NCBI GenBank assembly: GCA_018402255.1
Contig: JAGYIS010000010.1
Coordinates: 1-64,000, forward strand
DNA length: 64,000 bases
Direction of reading: 5' to 3'
Source of the DNA: Marinobacter sp.
GTDB lineage: Bacteria; Pseudomonadota; Gammaproteobacteria; Pseudomonadales; Oleiphilaceae
Of this stretch, positions 50,477 through 59,215 are shown piece by piece. Made by a program: the position numbers and the translations under genes. The stretch's first letter is position 1. Each line of letters starts with the position of its first letter. Under the pieces are notes generated by a model. It worked only from the letters and a program-made list of their open reading frames with translations, was not told the DNA's origin and searched no databases.

Positions 50477-52234
50477 ATGCCCGGCAAACGTGGCCAGAGA
50501 GCACCTCAACCTTCCGCTGATCCTGTTCCGCACCCACCGCTTGCCAAGAAACAAAGTGAACAAAATTTCTACGAACTGATTGAGAGCCTGCCGATGGTCG
50601 CGGTACAAGGCTATGATCGGCAGCGTCGGGTAATCTATTGGAACGACGCAAGCAGGCGGCTTTACGGATACTCGCGACAAGAAGCCGAGGGCCAGTTACT
50701 GGAAGATCTGATTATCCCGGACGCCATGCGAGAAGGCGTCATAGCTGCCCATCAGGACTGGCTGGACCACAACATCAGCATTCCCGCAGAAGAAATCGAG
50801 CTCAAACACAAAGACGGCCATCTGGTACCGGTCTACTCCAGCCACGTAATGATCAAGCAGGATACCGGTGATTGCGAGATGTTCTGCATAGACATCAGTC
50901 TGCAGGAGCAGAAAAAGGCCAATGAAAAACTACACTGGATGGCCAGCTTCGACGATTTGACCCAACTTCCCAACAGGCGGTTGATGGAAGTCGAACTTTC
51001 TGTGCGTCTCGCCGAAGCCGAACGTAGACCGAACGGACAGGTAACGGTCGTATTTATTGATCTCGACAACTTCAAGTTGATCAATGACACACTCGGCCAT
51101 CATCACGGTGATGAGCTCTTGCTGGCCGTTGCTGACGGCCTGAAAGCCGAAATTAGAAATTGCGATCTACTGAGCCGGTTTGGCGGCGATGAGTTTGTAT
51201 TGTTGCTGTTCGACACCGACGGCCCGGAAGGTATTCATGAACTGCTTCGGCGCCTGATTACTGTTCTTGACCAGGGATTTCTGCTTGATGACGTTTGCTA
51301 TCAGGTGACTGCCAGTTTCGGCGTAAGCCAGTTTCCCCAGGACGGTAAAACCGTCTCAGAGCTCATGGGGAACGCTGATGCCGCCATGTATCAGGCTAAA
51401 GAGAAGGGTAAAAACAACGTCTGTTTCTATACCTCAGACATCAATGACCGTCTCATCCACTACCAGGAGGTGACGGCCCTTCTCCGCACAGCCCTCACCA
51501 CCGATCGCCTGCAACTTTACTTTCAGCCGCAGATCCACCTTCACGATGGGCAAATCCGATCCGTTGAAGCGTTGCTGAGATGTTTTGATGACAACGCCAG
51601 GCCCGTCTCTCCGGATGTTTTTATTCCGGTGGCAGAGAAGTCAGGGCTCATCAATCGCGTTGGTGATTGGGTGATTGAAGCTGCGTGCAAGCAACTGAGT
51701 GCCTGGAAAGGCACTGAGCTTACAAACATCCGAGTAGACATCAATCTATCCGGCAAGCAACTGAACAACTTGAACCTGGCTGATCATATCCTCAACACGC
51801 TGCAGACATATGACCTACTTCCCTCACAACTGGGCGTTGAGCTCACAGAGAATGAAGTGATCGGTGGAGATTCAGAGCAAATAGGTCAGTTGGAATGCCT
51901 CAAAGAAGCCGGGGTGCATATTTCCATTGATGATTTTGGCACCGGCTATTCATCGCTGGTGTACTTGAGAAAGCTACCCGTGTGTAGCCTGAAGATCGAC
52001 CGGAGTTTTTTGCATCATGCCATGGAAGACGACGGCGATATGGCCATCATGCAGGCCATTATCACCGTCGGGCACCGCCTCGGCCTGGGTGTGGTTGTCG
52101 AAGGCGTTGAAACCGAGGAACAGAACGATCTGGTCAAGGAGCTGGGCTGCGACCTGGCACAAGGTTTTCTGTACGCCAAGCCCATGCCGGCCAGCGCGTT
52201 AACTCACTTTCTGGCTGACCGATCGCAAACCTGA
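50477..52234 (+). CDS. PAS-GGDEF-EAL cyclic-di-GMP protein
   Basis: A 585-residue soluble protein. PAS covers about residues 28-150 (YWNDASRRLYGYSRQEAEGQ), GGDEF about 155-315 (SRFGGDEFVLLL intact) and EAL about 330-575 (VEALLRCFDDNARPVSP, ISIDDFGTGYSSLVYL and LKIDRSFLHHAM). The EAL motif itself reads EAL and the key acidic residues are present, so the phosphodiesterase may be active; the cyclase site is also intact. An ATG with GGAGG a few bases upstream fixes the start. It stands alone on the plus strand. Confidence 0.88.
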   Translation: MPGKRGQRAPQPSADPVPHPPLAKKQSEQNFYELIESLPMVAVQGYDRQRRVIYWNDASRRLYGYSRQEAEGQLLEDLIIPDAMREGVIAAHQDWLDHNISIPAEEIELKHKDGHLVPVYSSHVMIKQDTGDCEMFCIDISLQEQKKANEKLHWMASFDDLTQLPNRRLMEVELSVRLAEAERRPNGQVTVVFIDLDNFKLINDTLGHHHGDELLLAVADGLKAEIRNCDLLSRFGGDEFVLLLFDTDGPEGIHELLRRLITVLDQGFLLDDVCYQVTASFGVSQFPQDGKTVSELMGNADAAMYQAKEKGKNNVCFYTSDINDRLIHYQEVTALLRTALTTDRLQLYFQPQIHLHDGQIRSVEALLRCFDDNARPVSPDVFIPVAEKSGLINRVGDWVIEAACKQLSAWKGTELTNIRVDINLSGKQLNNLNLADHILNTLQTYDLLPSQLGVELTENEVIGGDSEQIGQLECLKEAGVHISIDDFGTGYSSLVYLRKLPVCSLKIDRSFLHHAMEDDGDMAIMQAIITVGHRLGLGVVVEGVETEEQNDLVKELGCDLAQGFLYAKPMPASALTHFLADRSQT

Positions 52235-52260
52235 ACTCCTTCACGTGCCATCGCTATGCA

Positions 52261-52548
52261 TCACTTGAAACGAGAGGTCGCCTGCTTGATCGAGCGGTTT
52301 ACAGAATCCCAGGCGCTGTCCACACCAGCTTTTAGATCTTCCCAGGCGTCGTCGCCTGCGTCGCTCAGTTCATCGAGCTTCTTTCTGACGTCTTCGCGCA
52401 TGGATTTCAGCTCTTCGATCTGCTTGTAGTACTCCTGCTGAGCGCCCGCTTCCTTGTAGTCAGCCTTGGCTTTCAGCTTGTCGATCTCGGCGTTCCATTC
52501 ATCCAGTTTGGCCCGTAGCTTCTTGATGTAAGTGTCTTTCATGCTCAT
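52261..52548 (-). CDS. small coiled-coil stress protein (sll1863-like)
   Basis: A 95-residue charged, entirely helical protein with strong heptad character (KLRAKLDEWNAEIDKLKAKA, then EYYKQIEELKSMREDVRKKL) and an amphipathic C-terminal helix. It resembles the sll1863 family of small coiled-coil proteins found beside stress genes; no biochemical function is established. The ATG at 52548 has AAGGA upstream, with a second ATG two codons later. It is convergent with the GGDEF-EAL gene. Confidence 0.7.
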   Translation of the reverse strand: MSMKDTYIKKLRAKLDEWNAEIDKLKAKADYKEAGAQQEYYKQIEELKSMREDVRKKLDELSDAGDDAWEDLKAGVDSAWDSVNRSIKQATSRFK

Positions 52549-52823
52549 TTCAGAAATTCCTTATCCTATGATTTTTGGACAATTTACGCGGAATCACATC
52601 TGGCACCGCTCATCTATAGCCACTTCAGGCTAGTGCTTCGTGCAGCCTGACGCAAACCCGGTCAGGCCAACCGCCGCGCCATTTGTTCCTGTTACCCACC
52701 AACGTTATCATGTATTCCACTAAGGTAGCTCTCCTGTTATCGCCGGCAACGGCCTAGAATAAAGGCCTAAGCCCGCTAAATACGTAATCGCCATATCACT
52801 GTTGCGATTCGGAAAGGAAGAAC

Positions 52824-53553
52824 ATGTTTTTAGACTCTTTTTACTCCGTTCAGAACGAACGCATCGTGGTTACGGAAGTACAGGCCAGCCATTTTGCAAA
52901 GGAAGTGGCCGGCGACTTCAACCCGATCCACGACCCAGGTGCTCGCCGGTTCTGCGTGCCCGGCGATCTGCTATTTGCCATTGTATTAACCCGGTTTGGC
53001 CTGCATGAGCAGATGACCTTCCGCTTCAGAAATCTGCTTTCAGCCGAAGTGCCGCTGGGGTTTAAAGAGAACCGATGATGGCACCGTGCAAGTCTGTGAC
53101 GACGCTGGCAAGATTTACCTTGAAGTCAGTCGCACAGGGGCAGTCACACGAGACGAGCAGGTAATCGAGGAGTTTATCCGTTGCTACGTGGCAGCCTCGG
53201 GCAAGAACTTCCCCCACACCCTCCAGCCGCTGATGGAGTCCCATGGCGTGATGTTCAATCCGGATCGCCCCATGGTGATGTACGAAAGCATGAGCCTTGC
53301 GCTCAACCACCTCGATAACTCAGAGGCAGACCTCGAACTCAACAAGGCCAGCCTCGACATCGCCGGCAAGCGCGGTAACGTCACGCTAGATTATCACCTG
53401 ATGTCTGCTGGCAAGGTTGTTGGAGAAGTCTCCAAAAAGCTGTTGCTGGGCAGTCTTCGTGAATATTGCCCCGATACTATGGCGGGCATTGTCGAGGAGT
53501 TTTATCGACTTAAGGCAAGGGGCACCCGGCTCGGTATGGACGACGCAGGCTAA
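52824..53553 (+). pseudogene. DUF3581 family protein, frameshifted
   Basis: A gammaproteobacterial protein of unknown function, about 242 residues restored. The N-terminus has EVAGDFNPIHDPGARRF and VPGDLLFAIVLTRFGL, a hot-dog/MaoC-like look (a His-Asp in NPIHD), so a dehydratase-like fold is possible but unproven. The frame stops after GFKEN; dropping one C at 53072-53073 lets it continue as DDGTVQVCDDAGKIYLEVSR. The start has AAGGAAG upstream. Its stop at 53551-53553 is immediately followed by the displaced fdsA tail described below. Confidence 0.75.
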
Positions 53554-53554
53554 G

Positions 53555-53590
53555 GCTACGCCGGGCTCAACCGGCATGCCGCATACTTTA
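53555..53590 (-). repeat. displaced copy of the fdsA 3' end (left direct repeat)
   Basis: The first 16 bases (53555-53570) are identical to 56343-56358, and 30 of 36 positions match 56343-56378. On the minus strand it encodes LKYAACRLSPA and a stop, against FKYAACRLSPA at the end of fdsA. Within the shared YAACRLSPA part all differences are synonymous (GCA/GCG, TGC/TGT, CGG/AGA). It is therefore a genuine gene-end copy and not a chance match. Confidence 0.8.
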
Positions 53591-53649
53591 GCTTCAAACT
53601 AGCCAGTCGGTCATTGTCACCTTCAGCACAGGCACGCGGGCAGCCGCAA

Positions 53650-54531
53650 TCAACCATCCAGAATCAGCTCCTGTTCCATGAATTTGCCGGTGGCCCGAAA
53701 CGCTTCTGCCAGGGCCATTAAAGCCAAGCCTCTCCGCGAGCGATAAAGCTCTGGTAAACCGCTCGGTGCTGTCCGGTGTTTTACGGAACCGATCCAACCA
53801 CGGTTGCCAGTCACGCGGCTGCACAAACCTGGCTTTATCACCGACCGACGCTGCTATCGTCGAGAACATTTGCAGACCACCGGCATCGTAATCGAATGCG
53901 CAGAATACGTCGTCGTAGTCCTTCAACCAGTCAAGAACTGCGCTGCTGGTCACCCGGTTGCCACCGCCCAACACCACATCGCAGCTCGCCAGATGCAAGG
54001 CCCTGCCAAGAGCCTCACCGGTGAACTTCAGCATCTGCTGATACTGGTAGAAGTTACGCTCGTTTTCTATTAGCAGCACGGAGCCTGCGCGCTGAAAACC
54101 GATGTCAACAGAATCGCTCTCGATAACAACCACATCCGGACGGCTGGATGCCAATCCCCCACGGTAAACCAGAAGAAAACTTACCTCAGTACCATGGCGA
54201 TGAGAGTCACCTTTTCTGGCGGCGTCTACTCTGTTTAAGGGAGCCTCCGCGACGTTCTGCAGCTCCGCGAAAGCAGTTTCATCCTGAACCGTGACCAGCC
54301 ATCGGTTGGACTGGACCTTTTCTGTGCCAAAGATGTCTCGATGGCGCCGGCGAAACTGCTCCGGAAGCCTCTTCAGGAAGGCTTCATAATTAATCGGTTG
54401 GCCACGCAGGATTTTGTTCAGGTAGTCGTTCAACGATGCACCGCCATAGGTCCGGGAGTTGCGCGAGCAGAGGCAAAATCAACTCGGCATTGAAAACTGA
54501 ATACAGGGTTTAGTGTAACTCTATCAACCAT
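53650..54531 (-). pseudogene. TOPRIM-like protein (JetD/DUF2220-like), frameshifted
   Basis: A protein of about 290 residues when three one-base shifts are undone. From an ATG at 54531, dropping one base in the four-base run at 54493-54496 and one in the three-base run at 54454-54456 gives FNAELILPLLAQLRTYGG leading into the open frame; a third shift near 53718-53740 restores GLALMALAEAFRATGKF and a stop at 53650. TOPRIM-type features are LLIENERNF (catalytic Glu, about 150), VVLGGGNRVTSSAVLDWL and VFCAFDYDAGGL (Asp-x-Asp). JetD of Wadjet defence and type IIB topoisomerases share this order. No jetABC genes are nearby and the function is unknown. Confidence 0.65.
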
Positions 54532-54623
54532 GGAAAGCCTGGTGCAGGGCCAAGCCAGCTAATTTCCCCATTTCGCTCTGACCTCATGCTCAATTATCAG
54601 GGAGTTACGAATGGTTCTTGGAG

Positions 54624-55049
54624 TTACTTAGTACTGGTGGCCATCATAATAATGCGCTTTACGATGCCCTTATCGGACATAACCGGTATATAGCAAGCTT
54701 CCAGCCAGTTCGGCTGCCCGTCTGCACCAAGATTCAGGAATCGTCCTTGTTGCACGTGGCCTGAAACCAGTTCACGCCAGAACCTGATGTACTCCTCACC
54801 ACGCGCATCCTCAGGCTTACAGAGCACCCGGTGATGCTCACCAATCAGCTGTTGCTCCTGGTAGCCAAGCATATCCAGAAAGACATCGCTGACCGATTCA
54901 AACAGTCCATCGCCACTCATTACCGCAAGCGCCACCGACCGCTGAATTGCCTGCCAATCGGCCTCCAGTTCAGACACCCGGTTCTCGGCGGCCTCGAGCT
55001 TTTCCAGAGCGTCCTGCAGTTCCTGCTTTCGTTTACTTTGAAACACCAT
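54624..55049 (-). CDS. coiled-coil plus PAS domain protein
   Basis: A 141-residue protein. Residues 1-35 form a coiled coil (LQDALEKLEAAENRVSELEA), and about 40-138 form a PAS domain resembling those of chemoreceptor or BdlA type (DVFLDMLGYQEQQLIGEHHR, FWRELVSGHVQQGRFLNL). No output domain is present, so it probably acts through partners or is a truncated receptor. The ATG at 55049 has AGGGAA upstream and is preferred to 55085. Confidence 0.75.
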   Translation of the reverse strand: MVFQSKRKQELQDALEKLEAAENRVSELEADWQAIQRSVALAVMSGDGLFESVSDVFLDMLGYQEQQLIGEHHRVLCKPEDARGEEYIRFWRELVSGHVQQGRFLNLGADGQPNWLEACYIPVMSDKGIVKRIIMMATSTK

Positions 55050-55270
55050 CAGTTTCCCTTTATTGAGCGTATGATCTTTTTCCAAAGTAACGAGTAGAAC
55101 AGAAACCCCAGATCACTTCAAGAGCGCGCCATGAGCCTGATATCCAAACCTTTTTATGACAGCGGCGTGGACATGTTTGCTGTCATACCCAACTGATACA
55201 GTGACAGATGCGGTTCGTAGAATAGTAGGGAGTCACCAAACGAAACCAGTTTTAACGCAAAGGAATATGT

Positions 55271-55654
55271 ATGAACAATTCTGAAGACATTCTTCAATCT
55301 CCACTGTTTCAAACCGTCGCTGACTTGGCTTTTGAATCGATCATGGTGACAAAAGCGACTTCCGATCATACAAACTCTGTGATCATCTATGTAAACCAGG
55401 CCTTCAGCAATCTGACCGGCTATTCTGCGGATGAAGTAATCGGAAAAACACCAGGATTGCTTCAGGGACCGAGAACCGAGAGCGGAGTCAAAGAGCGGTT
55501 GGCTGAAGATCTGAGGAATAACCGGACCTTTCACGGCGACACCATCAATTACCGCAAGGACGGCTCCTCGTTTGTCATTGAATGGAAAATTGCACCTTTG
55601 ATGGATGGCGACGAAGTCACCCACTATGTGGCAGTCCAGAGAGCTATCGGTTAG
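55271..55654 (+). CDS. single-domain LOV-like PAS protein lacking the photoactive cysteine
   Basis: A 127-residue stand-alone PAS domain. It follows LOV order (VNQAFSNLTGYSADEVIGK, then LLQGPRTE, NYRKDGSSFVIEWKI), but where LOV photoreceptors have GRNCRFLQ this has GKTPGLLQ, with no cysteine to form the flavin adduct. It is therefore unlikely to be a classical blue-light sensor, though it could bind flavin or another ligand. The start has AAAGGAAT upstream. The downstream CIA30 gene is on the same strand, 44 bases away. Confidence 0.78.
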   Translation: MNNSEDILQSPLFQTVADLAFESIMVTKATSDHTNSVIIYVNQAFSNLTGYSADEVIGKTPGLLQGPRTESGVKERLAEDLRNNRTFHGDTINYRKDGSSFVIEWKIAPLMDGDEVTHYVAVQRAIG

Positions 55655-55698
55655 GGCTTATAAACTCCTCCGAGCAGAGAGCGACCGAAAGAAAGCCA

Positions 55699-56226
55699 AT
55701 GAAAGACACGCACAGTAACAGCCGCGGCAACCATACCCTTGTTACGTTCGATACCAGGGGCGAGCGATTGGAATGGGACTCCTTGGGTGACCAGGTAATG
55801 GGCGGACAATCGGACGGAACGCTGGTTCACTCTGCGGAAGGAGTCGGTCTCTTTGAAGGCACCGTGCGATTGGATAACGGCGGCGGTTTTGCCTCTGTCA
55901 AAGCAGACTTGCCGGAACCCGTCGATGCCTCACAGTGGACAGGCATTGAATTGTTGGCAAAGGGCGACGGAAAAACCTACAAGATCGGCCTTCGCAACAG
56001 CACCAACCGGCGAACCGTTATTTACCAGCATGCATTCACACCAGGGACAGACGAATGGAGCCGCATCCGACTCACCTTCAGTGAGTTCATCCCTACCTGG
56101 CGCGGCAAAACATTGACCGATGAGGTGGCACTGAATCTTTCGCACCTGGCTTCAGTCAGCCTGTTTGTTTCCGGGCGCCAGGTTGGTAAATTTCAACTGA
56201 AGATGCAGGATTGGATGCTTTTCTGA
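55699..56226 (+). CDS. CIA30 family protein
   Basis: A 175-residue protein of the complex I intermediate-associated protein 30 (CIA30) family, a galactose-binding-like jelly roll. Characteristic stretches are WDSLGDQVMGGQSDGTLVHS near residues 25-44, GGFASVKADLP and the C-terminal FVSGRQVGKFQLKMQDWMLF. The eukaryotic member helps assemble complex I; bacterial roles are unclear. No signal peptide is seen. An upstream in-frame extension overlapping the PAS gene is rejected in favour of the ATG at 55699, which is preceded by GAAAG. Confidence 0.8.
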   Translation: MKDTHSNSRGNHTLVTFDTRGERLEWDSLGDQVMGGQSDGTLVHSAEGVGLFEGTVRLDNGGGFASVKADLPEPVDASQWTGIELLAKGDGKTYKIGLRNSTNRRTVIYQHAFTPGTDEWSRIRLTFSEFIPTWRGKTLTDEVALNLSHLASVSLFVSGRQVGKFQLKMQDWMLF

Positions 56227-56342
56227 TCATGAAATTGACCGGGCCTTCTTCACCCGGCGGGATCGGCTCAATTCATTCTCCACGAAAGCCCCGACGGCAC
56301 TTTGAGCGTCCCCGGATAACCCCTGATCTCGCTAGAAATGAA

Positions 56343-56378
56343 GCTACGCCGGGCTCAATCTACACGCCGCATATTTGA
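56343..56378 (-). repeat. fdsA 3' end (right direct repeat)
   Basis: The native end of fdsA, encoding FKYAACRLSPA and the stop, matches 53555-53590 in the same orientation (30 of 36 positions; 16 bases perfect at the stop-codon side). The two copies bracket 2.75 kb carrying the TOPRIM-like, two PAS and CIA30 genes. Confidence 0.8.
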
Positions 56379-59208
56379 ATTCCGGGATCTTCCCGAAAGG
56401 GTCCAGCGCCGGGTTGGTGAGCACGTTTGCTGCCGCCTCCACAAAGGCAAAGGGAACGAACACCATGCCCTCCGGCATGGTCTGGTCGGCCCGCGCCGTC
56501 AGAGTGATGGTGCCACGGCGGGTGGTGACCTGGATGGTGTTGCCCGGTGTTACTCCCAAGCGGTCCAGTTCTGCGGGAGCCAGATAGGCTGCCGCTTCCG
56601 GCTCCCGCTCGTCCAGTACCTTGCTGCGGCGGGTCATGGCGCCGGTGTGCCAGTGTTCCAGCAGTCGCCCGGTGGTTAGCACCATGGGGTAGGCTTCATC
56701 GACCGGTTCGTCTGGCGGCAGCGGCCGGGCGGGCGACAGTTTGGCGCGGCCGCCGGCGCGGGGGAAGGCATCGGAGAAGACAACGTCCTGACCCGGGGCG
56801 TCATCCGCGGGGCATGGGTAGGTTACGGAGCCTTCCCTCTCCAGGCGGGACCACGAGATATGATCCAGAGACCGCATGCCCTGTTTCATTTCAGCGAAGA
56901 CCTGCTCAGGGCCGGCATAGTCCCACGCCAAGCCGAAACGCCGGGCGATTTCCTGGATGATCCACCAGTCGGGCTTTGCCTGCCCCGGCGGCGCCAGTGC
57001 GGCGCGGCCCATTTGTACCTGCCGGTTGGTGTTGGTGACGGTGCCGGATTTTTCCGACCAGGCGGCGGCAGGCAGGATAACGTCGGCAAACTGGGCGGTC
57101 TCGGTGACGAACAGGTCCTGCACTACCAGGTGTTCCAGCGTGCCCAGCGCGGCCCGGGCGTGGGTCAGGTCCGGGTCAGACATGGCTGGATTTTCGCCAA
57201 GGATATACATGCCCTTGATGGTGCCTGCAGTGATGGCGTCCATGATCTCCACAACGGTGAGCCCGGGCTTCGGGTCCAGTTTGGTATTCCAGAGTTCTTC
57301 GAATGCGGCCCGCAGCTGGGTGTCGCCTACCGCTTGGTAGTCTGGCAGCACCATTGGGATCATGCCGGCATCGGAGGCACCCTGGACGTTGTTCTGGCCA
57401 CGCAATGGGTGCAGGCCGGTGCCGGGCCGGCCCGTGTGGCCGCAGGTCAGGGCCATTGATATCAGGCAACGGGCGTTGTCGGTGCCGTGTACGTGCTGGG
57501 ATATCCCCATGCCCCAGAAGATCATCGCGTTTTCGGCGCCGGCGTAGGCCCGGGCCACTTCGCGGATGGCGTCTGGTTCAACGCCGCAAACCGGGCTCAT
57601 GGCCTCCGGGGTCATGTCAGCGACACTGGCGGCCAGCACATCAAACCCTTCGGTATGGGCATCAATGTAAGCCTGATCGTAGAGCCCTTCGCTGATGATC
57701 ACATTGAGCATGGCGTTTAACAGCGATACGTCGCCCCCCGGCGAAAACCGCAGGCTGCGCCAGGCGTAAGCGTCCAGAGCCTGGCCCCGGGGGTCGATGA
57801 TGATCAGCCTGGTGCCGTTGCGGGCCGCCTGTTTGAAGTAGGTGGCGGCCACCGGGTGGTTCACGGCCGGATTGCAGCCGGTAAGGATCACCACATCGGC
57901 CTCAAGCGCCTGCATAAAGGAGGCGGTGACGGCGCCGGAGCCCAGGCACTCCATGAGCGCGGCCACGGAGCTGGCGTGGCAAAGCCGCGTGCAATGGTCC
58001 ACGTGGTTGGAGCCGAAACCGGTGCGCACCAGCTTCTGGAACAGCCAGGCTTCTTCGTTGGAACACTTGGCGCTGCCAAAACCGGCGAGCGCGCTGGGAC
58101 CGTATTGGCCTTTGAGTTTCATCAGTCCGGTGGTCGCAAGATTCAGTGCCTCTTCCCAACTCGCCTCGCGAAAATGCGTCAGGGGATTGGCCGGATCAAA
58201 ATCAGGGTCGACGCCCTTGGCCATGCCTTCCCGGCGGATCAGCGGTTTGGTCAGCCGTGCCGGGTGGGAGGGATAATCGAAGCCGAAGCGTCCCTTAACA
58301 CAGAGCCGGTTCTGGTTTGAGGGGCCATCTTTACCTTCCACAAACAGGATGCGTCCGCGTTGCTCCCCTGCTCCGTTTTGCGCTGGCGCGTCTTTGACGT
58401 GATAGGTCAACTGGCAGCCCACCCCACAATAGGGGCAGATGGAATCCACGGTGCGATCGGCGATGGCGGAATCCCCACGGCCGACCGTATCAATCAGGGT
58501 GGCGGGCATCAGCGCCCCGGTTGGGCAGGCCTGCACGCATTCGCCGCAGGCCACACAGGTGCTGTCGCCCATGGGGTCGTCGAAGTCAAAGACGACTTTG
58601 GATTCGGCGCCACGATGCGCCAGGCCGATCACGTCATTGCCCTGCACTTCCCGGCAGGCGCGTTCGCACAGACCGCAAGTGATGCAGGCGTCCAGGTTCA
58701 CGCTCATGGCCGGATGGGTGGCGTCCTGCCCCCGGGCGTGCGGCAGTGCATCGGACCTTGGTTCGACATGGTGCACCGTGGGCTCTGCCCGATCTGAACG
58801 GGCCGGGATGCGCCGGCGCAAAGAACCGGCATCAATGGCCAGTTGATCCGCGATACCCCACAGATGGCTGGAGCGGTCGGGGCTGTCTGATCGCTCGGGC
58901 TGGTCCGCCAACAGCAATTCCAGCACCGCTGTACGGGCCGCCCGGACACGGCTGGAGCCCGCACTGCGCACGACCATGCCGGGTACCGCCTGACGAATGC
59001 AGCTGGCGGCGAGTACCCGTTCGCCTTCCACTTCTACCATGCAGGCTCGACAGTTGCCGTCCGCTCGATAACCGGGGGCGTCTTTGAAGCACAGGTGCGG
59101 AATGGTCTCGCCGGCGCGTTTGGCCACCTGCCAGAGGGTTTCGCCGGGATAGGCCTGAACTTCCACGTCGTCCAGTGTCAGGGTGAAGCTTCTGTTGGTG
59201 TTGCTCAT
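56344..59208 (-). CDS. fdsA: NAD-dependent formate dehydrogenase catalytic subunit
   Basis: A 954-residue molybdenum or tungsten enzyme oxidising formate to CO2. In order: NuoG-type [2Fe-2S] domain (CFKDAPGYRADGNCRACM near residues 40-57), two [4Fe-4S] clusters (CITCGLCERAC and CVACGECVQACP near 175-230), the Mo-domain cluster (CPYCGVGC near 258), then the bis-MGD domains. The metal ligand is Cys (TRLCHA, codon TGC), not selenocysteine. It is 7 bases after the fused diaphorase gene. fdhD and fdsD are not in the window. Confidence 0.92.
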   Translation of the reverse strand: MSNTNRSFTLTLDDVEVQAYPGETLWQVAKRAGETIPHLCFKDAPGYRADGNCRACMVEVEGERVLAASCIRQAVPGMVVRSAGSSRVRAARTAVLELLLADQPERSDSPDRSSHLWGIADQLAIDAGSLRRRIPARSDRAEPTVHHVEPRSDALPHARGQDATHPAMSVNLDACITCGLCERACREVQGNDVIGLAHRGAESKVVFDFDDPMGDSTCVACGECVQACPTGALMPATLIDTVGRGDSAIADRTVDSICPYCGVGCQLTYHVKDAPAQNGAGEQRGRILFVEGKDGPSNQNRLCVKGRFGFDYPSHPARLTKPLIRREGMAKGVDPDFDPANPLTHFREASWEEALNLATTGLMKLKGQYGPSALAGFGSAKCSNEEAWLFQKLVRTGFGSNHVDHCTRLCHASSVAALMECLGSGAVTASFMQALEADVVILTGCNPAVNHPVAATYFKQAARNGTRLIIIDPRGQALDAYAWRSLRFSPGGDVSLLNAMLNVIISEGLYDQAYIDAHTEGFDVLAASVADMTPEAMSPVCGVEPDAIREVARAYAGAENAMIFWGMGISQHVHGTDNARCLISMALTCGHTGRPGTGLHPLRGQNNVQGASDAGMIPMVLPDYQAVGDTQLRAAFEELWNTKLDPKPGLTVVEIMDAITAGTIKGMYILGENPAMSDPDLTHARAALGTLEHLVVQDLFVTETAQFADVILPAAAWSEKSGTVTNTNRQVQMGRAALAPPGQAKPDWWIIQEIARRFGLAWDYAGPEQVFAEMKQGMRSLDHISWSRLEREGSVTYPCPADDAPGQDVVFSDAFPRAGGRAKLSPARPLPPDEPVDEAYPMVLTTGRLLEHWHTGAMTRRSKVLDEREPEAAAYLAPAELDRLGVTPGNTIQVTTRRGTITLTARADQTMPEGMVFVPFAFVEAAANVLTNPALDPFGKIPEFKYAACRLSPA

Positions 59209-59215
59209 GGTGGCC

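Noticed and set aside
58000-58030. Selenocysteine at the formate dehydrogenase active site
   Set aside because: The ligand codon in TRLCHA is TGC, an ordinary cysteine, so no recoding is needed.
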